DNA of 64,000 nucleotides from Luidia sarsii (lineage: Eukaryota > Echinodermata > Asteroidea > Paxillosida > Luidiidae). Numbering within the stretch: the stretch's first letter is position 1; every line of letters begins with the position of its first letter. Location: the NCBI GenBank assembly GCA_949987565.1, contig OX465105.1:15704159-15768158 (forward strand), in the 5' to 3' direction. A program made the translations under genes and the position numbers. The notes beneath the pieces are model-generated. The model saw only the letters and a program-made list of their open reading frames with translations. It did no database searches and was not told the DNA's origin. This document shows positions 42,716 to 53,783 of this stretch, in pieces.

Positions 42716-45243
42716 TTATTGGCGCCTGACGGGGCAAACTTGGAAGGGGGCCGGAGCGTTGGTCAGCCCGCCCCTTCCCGCCAGCGACGGCGGGGTCGAG
42801 CTGCCCGGCACCGTGAAGGTGAACTGGTGCATGAAGTAGGTGAAGAAGATGAAGAGCTCCATCTTGGCCAGGTGCTCGCCGATGCAGCTGCGACGGCCTG
42901 TGGGGAGGAACAATAATGATGTCATGTTCATTTCTTTCAAGAGCCACCCCGAGAGCGTATAATAACTGCCTATAAACCAACGGAAGAAATACTAATGTAG
43001 GCCTACAGGTAGTTGCTAATTCGCGAACTTGTTGAACCCAAGTCGGTATTCATAGTTTTTCTTTACCAAAATACGTTACTTGTCAACAATGATGCAATTC
43101 AAAGCAGAGAAACTCTTTTCTCTGTCCTTTCATGATTTTTCTCAAGCCCAAGGTAAAAGTATCTATTTTACCATTTTCAACGGGTTAGCAAAAGGTAATT
43201 TTTTTAAAACCGAATCTCTAGACTGTGTGACCAACGATGTGTAAGATGTTTGGTCTTGCCTGTGCTGAATGGGATCAGCTCGTCCGCGGGCGATGCCTTG
43301 CCCGCATCGTCCAGGAACCTAGCGGGCCGGAAGGCGTCCGGCTTGGTCCACACCCGCGGGTCTCTGGAGACGGCCCAGAGGTTGGGCATCAGGAGGGCAC
43401 CCTTCGGGATGACGAAGCCCCTGAACGGGGTGTCGGCGGCGGCGGCATGGGGCACGCCCAGGGGCACGACGATGGAGAGCCGCTGCACCTCCCAGATGAC
43501 CGCCCGGGTGAAGTTCAGCTCGGGCTTGTCGGCCATCCTCGGCAGCCGGTTTCGGCCGACCGCGGCGTCGATCTCGTCCTGGACTCGCTTCTGGACGTCC
43601 GGGTGGACGGCCATGTAGAGGAGGCACCACTGGAGGGTGGTGGCCGTGGTCTCGGAGCCGGCGGCGAAGAGGTTGCCCACCGTGCCCACGAAGTTGCTCT
43701 CCGTCAGGTGGCTCCGGCTGGTGCCGCCGCCGCCGGCCGCCGCCTTGGCCTGGTTGTTGTTGATTTCCTTCAGGTAGACGTCGGTGAAGTCGTTGGTGTT
43801 GACGCCGTCGAATTCCCGTCGGTGGCCGTCGATGACCCTGACGAGGAACGACCGGATCGCCTCGAAGTTGGCCACTATCTCGGCCGTGGGGATGAAGGGC
43901 AGGTAGCGCAGCTGCGGGAAGAAGTTGACGGCCCCGCCGGCCCCGATCAGCTTGAAGCTGCGGCCGAGCAGGGCGAGGAGCTCCTTGAACTCGTCGTCGT
44001 CGTACTCGTAGCGCTTGCCGAAGATGACGGAGCAGATGACGTTGGAGATGGCCACGCTGAGGAGCTTCTTGGGGTCGAAGGGCTGCTCCCGGAGGGCCGA
44101 GAACTCCTTGATGAGCTCCTCGGCCTCCGTGGCGATCTGCTCCTCGAAGCTGGATTTGCCCACGCCGAAGCTCCGGAGAACGGTGAGGCAGAACCGACGC
44201 AGCTCCACCCACGGCTCGCCCGATGTCATGGCGACGCCTTTGGATGACAAAAGAAAGAAAGGAAGAAACAACACCGACAGTAAGTGGAAGGTTTGCGGTG
44301 ACACCATGTAGCATTTCTCTTTCAAAAAGGATTGCGGCTCTGAAGAGAGCCGGTAACTCAACGTTTCGGGGAGTGTATACTCTGCCCGTCGTCAGGAGTT
44401 ATCCTGATAACGGGCCATACTCCTCCTTGGAAGAGAAGTGCTACTTGGTATCACCGCAAACCTTCCAGTCATTCAAACCTTCAAGTTTCACCAACAGAAA
44501 ACAATGAAAAAGGAAAATGTCTACTTCTTTATCGTCGGCATCGTCCATCGCAGTTACATGTACCATTGAGATCACTGCCACCGCCGCCACCACCGCCACC
44601 ACTTTCTTTCATGACCCCTAGATATCCGTCCAAACATCCCCGTCATAAATCCCCCAACACCACCGTACCTCCTGTTATCTCCACCACGACCCGAATCAAA
44701 ACTTGTTTGGAGCAAAATTAATACCCGAGAATCGACAGTCCACTTTGGGACCTCACTTACCCGCCAATTCCTACAACAATTAGCTGGTATTAAGTATCGG
44801 CCATTCGTGGACTACCAAAATCACCTCAGATTTGGCAATTGTCTGCAAAAGTACGTCCATGAAATTGAATTCCTCGACTCACCATTGCTCCTAAAAAGTT
44901 TGGGCAGGAGCATGTGCGGCCTGTCGCTCAGCTGGGGATGCTGGAAGGCTTCCCTGACGGAGGCGTAGTCGTTGAGGACCACGACGTCCTTGTTCAGGAT
45001 CCTGAGGTGAAACACGGGCCCGTACTTGGCAGCGTACTTCATGAAGAGCTGCTGGGGCCGGGAGCCCCTGAGCATGTCTCGGACGATCGCCGGCACGGCG
45101 CCGATGAGCGGCAGCCCCCAGGGACCCGGCGGGAGTCTCCTCGGCCGGCCAAGGAGCCAGCGGAGAGCCAGGAGTATGGTCCCGCACAGGAGAACGGCGC
45201 GGAGGTTCAGGAACGATAGCCAGCTCGCTGGATCACTCGACAT
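42716..45243 (-). CDS. cytochrome P450, CYP2U-like, three exons (gene C)
   Basis: Exons 44883-45243, 43260-44237 and 42716-42897 give 506 aa. Intron 1 (GTGAGT...CAAAG) has the same place and phase as in the other genes. Intron 2 (362 bp) splits the heme loop after FST, in the Gly447 codon, and has a GC donor (ACAG|GCAAGA) with a normal acceptor (CCCCACAG|GC). Joined, the loop reads FSTGRRSCIG with Cys451. Other landmarks: anchor 15-31, PPGPWG, WVELR 130-134, AGSETT 313-318, EVQR 370-373. The PERF motif is PARF (425-428). A Gly/Ala-rich insert lies at about 284-292. The C terminus (CPVRRQ) lacks the KRD end of its neighbours. Exon 2 is the most GC-rich of the set. It is the most divergent member, but no defect is seen apart from dependence on the GC donor. 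Confidence 0.88.
44286..44466. mobile_element. fold-back MITE in intron 1 of gene C
   Basis: GGAAGGTTTGCGGTGACACC at left and GGTATCACCGCAAACCTTCC at right are inverted. TGTAGCATTTCTCTT and AAGAGAAGTGCTACT pair further in, and CTCTGCCCGTCGTCAGGAG lies at the centre. It ends only about 50 bp before the exon-2 acceptor. Confidence 0.8.
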
Positions 45244-46484
45244 TTTTTTTTTTTTTTTACTCCCCCAGTTTTCTTCCCGGACACGAGTGGCGGAACAGAT
45301 GTTGTTAAATTCGCTGGAGACACGAGCCTTGACGGCTTTGGGTGATCGGGACTCCTGACGCTTTGGTCTGGTCTGACGGTAGCCTATGAGTTTCACAACT
45401 GCGTGGAGCCAAACCAAAGTTCACACTGTGTTCGTCAGCGATCAAGCCTGAGTGGGTTGGTCGCCGGGGACCTTTTCCTCGTACGTAAATACAGGTACTG
45501 CGCCGCTGCGTGACTTCTCGGGAACTGCGGGTCGATACAATGCACTGATCAAGGCAACCCTTTACCAATTCTCTTTGTCTGGGCTCTAGAGGGACGTGGC
45601 TGAATATCAAAGTGTGTAAACACAGGCTGCGGCGGAGGTACGTGTATAACCATAGGGCGAGGAACTTCTCTATGGCATAACACGGTGACTTGCAGTTATC
45701 GTAAACGCCCGCAGCGCAGTCGGGCACGTACACCGCCTGTTTACTTTTTCCCGTCAGAAAAAAAAATCTTTTGCTTTTGGCTAGCTATAATCATTATTCT
45801 TAACAATAGGTCCAGACTTGCTCAGTTTCATTCACAGCCATTGATTCCCAATGGTTATTACTACACGTATAGGCCCGTGGCCCCGTGATGTGTGACATTT
45901 ACTTCACCGTAGCCACTCTGTCGCTGCTCAGTCAACCTTGCGTCCACTTTAGGGACTAGAATAGTTATAAAGCAACGGGAAAAGGCCCCCAGATCGCTGG
46001 GCTGTAGGCATATTATGGGTCAGTCATATTTTTGACGAAACCATACAGAGGACGCTTGTCTATGTTGTAACTGTAAGCAAAAGAACCAAAAGGAGACAAT
46101 CTCCAGCCACGACACCACCACGAAAGGAATCTGAGAAAAACTGAGTTGCTGCAGCGCATGGGCTATGAGTGTACATGCGATTGAGTTGCTGAAGCTACGC
46201 CCGTGTCTGCATATCTTTTGCTTGGCTATTTTCCTTTAAAGGAAGGGACCCGTGGCCTTGTCGACCCTTGTGGTATGCTTTGCTTCACATTAGCCCGGGC
46301 GACCCATGGAGGCGACCCGGCCGCCGATCGAGGTCGTCTTGCAACTGTGGATCTTTGCCAAACTTCCCCCCGGAAAGGGCCCGGGCCCCGGGGTACGGGT
46401 TTGTGCGGTGCAAAGATTGAACGCTTTTAGCATACAAGCTTATATAGAGCTTTTATGGCTTTTAGTTAGTATGATACGGAGGTA

Positions 46485-46690
46485 TAGGTCACGATTACCC
46501 GTGTCAACGGGTACCCGCATCAACAAGTAACGTCGACGGGTTCCCGCGTTAACGGGTATCCGTGTCAACGATTACCCGTGTCAACGGGTACCCGCATCAA
46601 CAAGTAACGTCAACGGGTTCCCGCGTTAACGGGTATCCGGGTCAACGGGTACCTGAGTCACAACGGGCACCCGAGTCAACGGGTACCGTC
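46485..46690. repeat. minisatellite, TCAACGGGTACCC core
   Basis: About a dozen imperfect units of ACGGGTACCCG(CAT/TG)TCA with variants GTTAACGGGTATCC and GGGTTCCCGCG. A longer unit, GTGTCAACGGGTACCCGCAT followed by CAACAAGTAACGT, is present twice (46,500 and 46,577). Confidence 0.8.
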
Positions 46691-46754
46691 ACCTTGTGCC
46701 TCCACAGAGCTTATCGAAGAAAAAAGCGAAAAGGCGCTGCTGCAAGTCAACACG

Positions 46755-46960
46755 GGTTATACTCTGTGTTGCAATACATAGTTTTGCCCGTCATATACTC
46801 TTTGAGTTACAGTAGTTTTGCCCGTTATAGTCTGTTGCAATAATTTTTCCCGTTATACTCTATGTGTTTCCATAATTTGGCCCGTTATACTGTGTTGCAA
46901 TAGTTTTGCATAATTATGCTCATTTGTTGCAATAATTTTGCCAGTTATAGGCCTATGCAT
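46755..46960. repeat. degenerate tandem repeat, TTGCAATA-TTTTGCCCGTTATA
   Basis: Roughly 35-45-bp units containing TTGCAATA.T, then TTTTGCCCGT(T/C)ATA, recur about five times directly after the TCAACGGG minisatellite. The units are diverged and vary in length. Confidence 0.6.
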
Positions 46961-47185
46961 TTCCGGGTCCCCTGCAATGAGGTTGGCAAGAGGCATTTGG
47001 GCATTCCTCTTAAAGTGAGAACACACGAGAAAGAGAAGTGCTTGTGTTCACTAACATTTTGTGGAATTTTTATTTCAGCTACACAATAAAAGATTGGATG
47101 AAACCAAGAACTTAAAAGCGAAGTCAAACAAATAAAGCAAAAATTGATTGGCAACTTCTAAACAATTTTGCAAAATGGCAAATAA

Positions 47186-47330
47186 AGCTTTCACTGGACC
47201 GGGACTTGAACCCGAGACCTCTGGTTTGGCGTACCGGCACTCTTACCACCTGAGCTATCCAGCCCTTAGTTGGCGACCTTCATAAACAATCAACTACATG
47301 TAGTCTTTGCCTTTTCAAAGAATAAGAAAA
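47186..47330 (-). mobile_element. tRNA-derived SINE, good copy
   Basis: The plus strand reads CACTGGACCGGGACTTGAAC, GAGACCTCTGGTTTGGCGTA, CGGCACTCTTACCACCTGAG, CTATCCAGCCC and TTAGTTGGCGACCTTC. Read in reverse this is A box (TAGCTCAGGTGGTAAGAG) then B box (GGTTCAAGTCC). Confidence 0.75.
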
Positions 47331-48100
47331 TCAAAATCAAGGCATTCAAATGCAATTTTTTGTCGGAGTTATGCCTTACTCTTGTCGCTTATTGCAAGCG
47401 CTTGGGAAATATGCTAAAATATGCTAATTCTACGAAGAAAAGCGGACATGAATGATCAAAATTGCAAATCGTGAATCCCCCCGAAATTAATGCGGAGGGC
47501 CCGATGTCCCGAGCCTAGCAGAACTTGTATTAAAGGCGGAGAAATAATTTATGTCCCCAATCTTTGGAGTTAAAAACCCACTGAAATACACTTTTACCAC
47601 GCTCAAAGTTTAAACGTTACCGAAATATGAGACATCTTGTGTACCCAATGTGCGCTTTTCTTTACCTTTGTCGTTTAGTTGTCCCTAAAGAAATTCGCCT
47701 CAATTTATGAGAACCATTTTTTGTCTGTGACTGTTATTTGCACGGTATTGAAGGTATTGGCGATTTAATGTACCGTGAAGAATCAGAGTCATCTAAATTG
47801 AGCCTTCCGGCACGGCTTAATTATTATAGACTGATTTTTTGAATTTGATTTTAAAAACATATAAAACATAACATACATGGTGAAAATACGAAGAATACCC
47901 TTACTGGGAATTGTTTGCAATGGATCTAGAACGGAATGGTTCAATAAGATGAATTCCCTCCATGTTGATAAAATGGAAAGAGGTAGTAACTTGTTTGGAT
48001 TTGCTCTCACTATGGCGACTTGTATCAAAGGCTACATACCGGGTTATACATATTTCTTGTCCAAAGTGGACACATCAATGCATGTAAGCCATGTATCAAT

Positions 48101-49762
48101 CTAGTCTCTCTTCATAGCGCACAGTTCAAAAGGAGATGGGGTGATGGTGAAGCCGCTCACTCCCTTCAAGGACAGCGGGGGCGAGTTGTCGGGCTTCTTG
48201 AAGGTATACTGGTGCAGGAAGTAGGTGAAGAAGAGGTACAGCTCCATCTTGGCCAGGTGCTCGCCGGCGCAGGCGCGACGACCCACGGCGAACGGTATCA
48301 GCTCGTCTGCTTTGACCGCCTTGCCCTTGTCGTTCAGGAACCGCTCGGGCCTGAAGTCGTCCGGGTTCGGCCAGGTGGCGGGGTCCCGACCGACGGCCCA
48401 CAGGTTGGAGACGAGGAGGGCGCCCTCCGGTATACGGTAGCCGCAGATCTCCGTGTCGCTGGCCGCAGAGTGAGCGATGCCCAGGGGAAGGATCATGGAC
48501 AGCCGCTGCACCTCCCAGATGACCGCCCGGGTGAAGTTCAGCTCGGTCTTGTCGGCCATCCTCGGCAGCCGGTTGCGGCCGACCACGGCGTCGATCTCGT
48601 CCTGGACTCGCTTCTGGACGTCCGGGTAGACGACCATGTAGAGGAGGCACCACTGGAGGGTGGTGGCCGTGGTCTCCGTGCCGGCCGCAAACAGATTGGA
48701 GATTGTGCCCGGGAAGTGGTACTCGTTGAGGTGACTGTTCTTCGCATCGGTCTTGTCTCTCCTCTTGTTGAGCTCCATCTCCTTCAGGTAGGCGTCGGTG
48801 AAATCTCTCACGTCGTGCGCGTCAAAAGAAGCGCGATGATTGTCGATGATGCTGTTGATGAAATGCCGTATCTCCTTAAGGTTGGCGACCAGTTCTTTGG
48901 CCGGCACGAATGGCAAAAAGCGCAGGACTGGGAAGAAATTAATGGCACCGCCTGTCCCGAGCAGTTTGATGTTCTTCTCCACGATTGCGAGGAATTTTTT
49001 GAAGACTAAGTCGTCGTACTCGTAGCGTTTCCCGTACGCGACGGCGCAGATGACGTTGGCAGTGGCGTTACCGAGCTGAGGTTTCGGGTTGAACGGCTTG
49101 CCGTCCGTGGCGGAGAATACCTTCATCAGCTCCCGGGCCTCCGTGCCGATCTGCTCCTCGAAGCTGGATTTGCCCACGCCGAAGCTCCTGAGAACGGTGA
49201 GACAGAACCGACGCAGCTCAAGCCACGGCTCGCCCGATGCCACAATCACCCCTGTGCATAAATGAAATTAAAAAAAGAAGAAGATGGTAAGATTAAGAAT
49301 GACAGGTTCCTGTATGGGCCCGGGAAATGGCTGCCATTTTTTTTTTAGATTCGATTAGCACAGAATGGTCGTGTCTCGTGTCCGCGTTGTATGCCACAAC
49401 CTACCTTCATTCTGAAAGAGATCAGTCACGAAACTGTGCGGCCTGTCGTTCAGCTGGGGATGCTGGAAGGCTTCCTTGACGGAGGCGTAGTCGTTCAGGA
49501 CCACGACGTCCTTGTTCAGGATCCTGAGGTGAAACACGGGCCCGTACTTGGCGGCGTACTTCATGAAGAGCTCACGGGGCTGCACGCCGCGTAGCATCCC
49601 ACGAGCGACGCTCACAACGGAGCCGACGATCGGCAGCCCCCACGGTCCCGGCGGGAGGTTCTTTGGCTTGGCCAAGAACCAGCGAACGACCAGGAGGACG
49701 GTCACACACAGCAGAGTCGTGCGGACGTCCATGAGCTTTAGCAGTTTTTCGAGTGCCACCAT
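48101..49762 (-). CDS. cytochrome P450, CYP2U-like (gene D)
   Basis: Exons 49405-49762 and 48101-49251 are separated by the shortest intron of the array (153 bp, GTAGGT...ACAG, phase 1), giving 502 aa. The start used is MVALEKLLKL; a second ATG ten codons on (MDVRTTLLC) would also leave a full anchor. Landmarks: PPGPWG; WLELR 129-133; AGTETT 309-314; EVQR 366-369; PERF 421-424; FAVGRRACAG with Cys447. Its heme loop has Ala on both sides of the Cys, unlike SC(I/L)G in the others. Exon 1 (WFLAKPKNLPPGPW) is of the E/F type, while exon 2 is more distinct. A good TATA box lies 145 bp upstream. Likely functional; substrate unknown. Confidence 0.92.
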
Positions 49763-49906
49763 GACTACATCAGCGGTATACCACACTGAACCTAACTGGA
49801 TTCTGCTTCTGGATAATCGAAGGACGTGCAGGCCTATGTAGCGTTGCAGGCAAACTTGACCATCGGTAGCTCTAATGGACACTCAGGGTCATCGGTACGG
49901 TGCACG

Positions 49907-49916
49907 CTTTATATAC
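49907..49916 (-). promoter_or_regulatory. TATA box of gene D
   Basis: The minus strand reads GCGTATATAAAGCGTG, a near-consensus TATA box about 145 bp before the start codon. It predicts transcription starting near 49,880 with a leader of about 120 nt. It is the best core-promoter match in the array. Confidence 0.5.
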
Positions 49917-50149
49917 GCGACACGCGTGTGTAAAACACTGCATATAGTTCACATTCCAAAATAATGGTATCTTAATTTGCCCCTGGGAAAATTAACCCGG
50001 TCGCACCCGTGTTTGAGTTCGTGTAAAAATCAGTCAGTCGGGACCCTGCCCCCTCCTGAACAATACCATGACCTTTATCTGTCTTTCTGAAGTGCCAGGT
50101 TCAATGAACATTCCTTAACTTAGTGAGTGATTTTTTTTGTCTGGTTTTG

Positions 50150-50530
50150 CTTACCATCTGAGCTATCCAGCCTTTAGATGGTGACCTTCCCAAAATAGTC
50201 AGCTAGTCTTTACCGGGCTGGGGCGCCGGCTAGAAGCTTTTAATCAACCCTTAACTGCCGTGTATCTTCCGGGATCATGCCACCGTTTTCGTTCTGAGAT
50301 GTAAACCACCAATATTGTGGTAAACCTAGCTGGCAATTCGGGGATCACAGAAAGTGGATGTGGCTGTCTCAATTTAAGTGAAAGAAATAAATGAAAAACG
50401 AACTGGGAACTTCTGATTTTTTGGGGGGAAAATGGCTAAGACTGGACCTTTGACAGGACCGGGATTTGAACCCGGGACCTCTGATTTTGCGTACCAGCGC
50501 TCTTACTGTTTTGAGCTATCCATTCCTTAG
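50150..50530 (-). mobile_element. two SINE copies in series
   Basis: 50,150-50,280 carries TTACCATCTGAGCTATCCAG, ACCTTCCCAAAATAGTCAGC and TCTTTACCGGGCTGGGGCGC. 50,452-50,530 carries GGACCGGGATTTGAACCCGG, GTACCAGCGCTCTTAC and AGCTATCCATTCCTTAGACG. The second copy runs directly into the 21-bp minisatellite. Confidence 0.7.
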
Positions 50531-50536
50531 ACGGTG

Positions 50537-50811
50537 TCCTTCCCAAATAGTCAACTAGTCGTCCCACATAGTCAACTAGTCTTCCCAATTAGTCAACTAG
50601 TCTTCCCAAATAGTCAACTAGTCTTCCCAAATAGTCAACTAGTCTTCCCAAATAGTCAACTAGTATGCCCAAAATAGTCAACTTGTCTTCCCAAATAGTC
50701 AACTAGTCTTCCCAAATAGTCAACTTGTCTTCCCAAATAGTCAACTAGTCTTCCCAAATAGTCAACTTGTCTTCCCAAATAGTCAACTAGTCTTCCCAAA
50801 TAGTCAACTAT
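50537..50811. repeat. 21-bp minisatellite, 13 copies
   Basis: The unit TTCCCAAATAGTCAACTAGTC is repeated about 13 times. From the seventh copy on, CTAGTC and CTTGTC endings alternate, making a 42-bp higher-order unit. The unit equals a segment of the flanking SINE. The open minus-strand frame (DYLGRQV/DYLGRLV repeats) is a by-product of a unit length divisible by three. Confidence 0.9.
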
Positions 50812-51989
50812 AGTATTTTCCGGGGTTTTCTTTGCCACTTTTGTTTCTCCAATTTAAAAAAAAGTTCCCATCCCTATTTTTCGTCATTTATTTGTTTAGC
50901 TTTATTTGTTTAACTTATTTGTTAAATTAAGAGTGGTATAATTCTAGAGAGGTGTGTGCAGTACCCCGCTGGAATTGAAACAGCTTATAATTAATTATAG
51001 GATGATGAAATAAAAGTGCAGGGGTGTGGGGCCCGTGATATTATACTCGACGATGATGTCGACGAGACAGGCTTAAGAAAGAAGATTAGAGTGAGCCCTT
51101 GACTACTAATATGTCAAATGGTGCTTGTGTGTGCGAGTCTGTAAGGACTGACCAACTTTGTCATTAATCACACCATGGCTTCTTATTCCTCCATGATCAC
51201 ACCAACACTATTTTCTGACAGGCTGTATGTTCCAGGTTGTGACTGCAGTGACTACAGTGCGGTCATGCGCAGTAGTTGCCCTCTCATCATAGCCTACTGC
51301 TCGGTTTCGTTGCGACGGCAAGGCTCTGTGTGAACTGGGACTTAGTGGCAAGGTCTGCAAGGTATGCATGCCGTATACGACCCGTTCAAATACATGTCAT
51401 CCTCTGCACAGCAATGTTGTCCCGGCCAGTGGGCGGCACGCTCCTGCAACAAATACCCGACTTGCATCGTCCCTGCATGCACCCGTTGACTTTGCAGTCG
51501 GTGAAAATGCCATACCAACATGCAGTTTCAACGTTGTTCCTTGCCCAGTGCTGTCGGTCAGTGAAACTCCTTGGATGGTGATACCTGTGCAGCTGATCAT
51601 GACAGTGTGCATATCTTCAAGTCTAAGGCCAACATGCGGGCTTCTTAGGTCTTGTTGATGGTTTTAATTCATCTGCCTCTTTTTTCGTTCATTCTCTGTT
51701 GTCCACTGTGTCTTTCTCGTCGACGCTTTACGTGTATCGCCGTTCCAACTTGTAGTGTTCAACACTCTTTCAACACTATATCCTATTCGCCTCAATCAAT
51801 GATAATAATAATAATGTGTAAAGCTCCTGCAAGTTGAGTGGGTCCTAGACTTTGGTTCCATCAGACCATGCTTTGGCTTAGATAGACTGGAGCGAGTCAT
51901 TCTCCTTAAAGTGGTTGGCGAGGCAACCTTTTTAGATTTGCAGAGTAGGAGCCGGTGTGCTGGTGTGCGTTTCGTGGAAGTCTGTTTCC

Positions 51990-52960
51990 AGTGATCAGTC
52001 TATACATTTTGTGCAAATCTGTAGTGAGTGTACTTCGTGAGTCTATACAGTGAGTCTATACATATTGTGCAAATCTGTAGTGAGTGTACTGTACTTCGTG
52101 AGTTTATACAGTGAGTCTACATATTGTGCAAATATGTAGTGAGTGTACTTCGTGAGTCTACAGTGAGTCTATACATATTGTGCAAATCTGTAGTGAGTGT
52201 ACTTCGTGAGTCTACAGTGGGTCTATACATATTGTGCAAATCTGTAGTGAGTTTACTTCGTGAGTCTACAGTGAGTCTACATATATATTGTGCATATCTG
52301 TAGTGAGTGTACTTCGTGAGTCTACAGTGAGTCTATACATATTGTGCAAATAATTATGTAGTTAGTGTACTTCGTGAGTCGACAGTGAGTCTACATAATT
52401 GTACAAATCTGTTTCAGTGAGTCTACTTCATCAGTCTATACATTTCGTATACATCTGTTTCAGTGAGTCTACTTCGTGAGTCTATACATTTTGTACAAAT
52501 CTGTTTCAGTGAGTCTACTTCATCAGTCTATACATTTCGTATACATCTGTTTCAGTGAGTCTACTTCGTGAATCTATACATTTTGTACAAATCTGTTTCA
52601 GTGAGTCTACTTCGTGAGTCTATATATTTCGTATACATCTGTTTCAGTGAGTCTACTTCGTGAGTCTATACATTTTGTACAAATCTGTTTCAGTGAGTCT
52701 ACTTCATCAGTCTATACATTTCGTATACATCTGTTTCAGTGAGTCTACTTCATCAGTCTATACATTTCGTATACATCTGTTTCAGTGAGTCTACTTCGTG
52801 AGTCTATACATTTTGTACAAATCTGTTTCAGTGAGTCTACTTCATCAGTCTATACATTTTGTACAAATCTGATCTGTTTCAGTGAGACTCCATCGTGAGT
52901 CTACAGTGAGTCTATACATTTTGTACAAATCTGATTCAGTGAGTCTACTTCGTGCACTGC
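51990..52960. repeat. minisatellite in two phases, 54-bp then 46-bp units
   Basis: The left part (to about 52,390) repeats GTGAGTCTACAGTGAGTCTA, TACATATTGTGCAAATCTGT, AGTGAGTGTACTTC in 54-bp units. The right part repeats CAGTGAGTCTACTTCGTGAG, TCTATACATTTTGTACAAAT, CTGTTT in about 46-bp units. Within the right part, TTTCGTATACATCTG and TTTTGTACAAATCTG variants alternate. Confidence 0.85.
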
Positions 52961-53004
52961 AGCTCAACTAAACTACATGTACATATGTACATAATTATTT
53001 AACT

Positions 53005-53270
53005 TGAACGAAGGACTATACCTAATCGCGCGGAACAATCCTTTCAAATCTGCTTTTTGTGATCACAATGGGGTATAGACTTCCTCGTCATTGTTATGGT
53101 AAACTAGTTTTGGTTCATTGCCCTGTTTTTGGACCTTGTTCCGCACTCCGAGTTTGCTCGGTAAACACGCAGACATTCCCTCCGTGTGCTGCAAGGGGGT
53201 CACGATGAACGCACGAATAGGCCTACCCTCACTCGCTCGTATTCAGAATGCACTGAGCCTACACGATGTG
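53005..53270 (+). repeat. diverged copy of the E/F upstream block
   Basis: GAAGGACTATACCTAATCGC, GCGGAACAATC, GTGTGCTGCAAGGGGGT, ACGATGAA and the CTCACTC.CTC.TATTCAG words follow in the same order as at 58,170-58,430 and 62,335-62,585, but with many changes. It lies 3.2 kb upstream of gene D rather than about 0.65 kb as in E and F. Confidence 0.6.
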
Positions 53271-53530
53271 TTGCGACCTATTCTTCCTGCGGCAATTATA
53301 TTGTGCCTATAAGCAGCTCTATATTATACAAATGTCCCAATCTCCAAATCTTCAATCTCAACTCTGTAAAAAAATAAATATATATATATATATATCCCAC
53401 TTTCAAGCAATTAGTTAACTGTTCCGAATAACAGAATGGACTCCATTTCTGATTGTGTTCGTGATCAGTCAATTTTCAGTGAGAGAGAGAGCTGAAAAAT
53501 GGATGATGTTTTTGTGAAGTGGTAAACTAA

Positions 53531-53783
53531 GGCCGTTTACGAAATAAAGGCTTAGGCTCGGGCTCGGGCTTCGTCTCCGTCTGAAAAATCCCCGAACATC
53601 CAGGCTGTGGTTTGTTTCCGAATTTGAATGTTTGTTGGGTTGATAGGTACAGGGTGTATTCACTGGCCAAGAGACTGTGGCCGGCCAAACGCTTGTTTTT
53701 AGATGCCTGTCATATTATAATGAGTAAAATGAATATGACCGAAGCCTAAGCCCGATCCTAAGCCTTCATTTCGAAAACGGCCC
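53531..53783. mobile_element. MITE, GGCCGTTT...AAACGGCC family, best copy
   Basis: The left end GGCCGTTTACGAAATAAAGG continues CTTAGGCTCGGGCTCGGGCT; the right end reads GAAGCCTAAGCCCGATCC and then AAGCCTTCATTTCGAAAACG, closing in GCCC. Inverted ends of about 45 bp surround a unique centre with no coding capacity. Confidence 0.7.

Larger units (their letters stand above)
45244..48100. other. intergenic, genes C-D
   Basis: No gene is seen. It includes the upstream side of gene C (a run of Ts directly before its ATG on the plus strand, no clear TATA), two minisatellites and a SINE that are listed separately, and at 47,495-47,540 a weak relative of the CCTGACGTTTCGATCC family (GGGCCCGATGTCCCGAGCCTAGCAGAACTTG region). 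Confidence 0.5.

Noticed and set aside
43204..43259. Read-through end of gene C exon 2 (KTKHLTHRW... to a stop) as an alternative C terminus
   Set aside because: It would lose the heme Cys; splicing at the GC donor restores the conserved loop exactly.
50537..50811. A CRISPR-like array
   Set aside because: Units are contiguous tandem copies with no unique spacers, in animal DNA.
50656..50838. Heptad-like DYLGRQV repeat protein on the minus strand
   Set aside because: Produced by the 21-bp minisatellite, whose unit is divisible by three.
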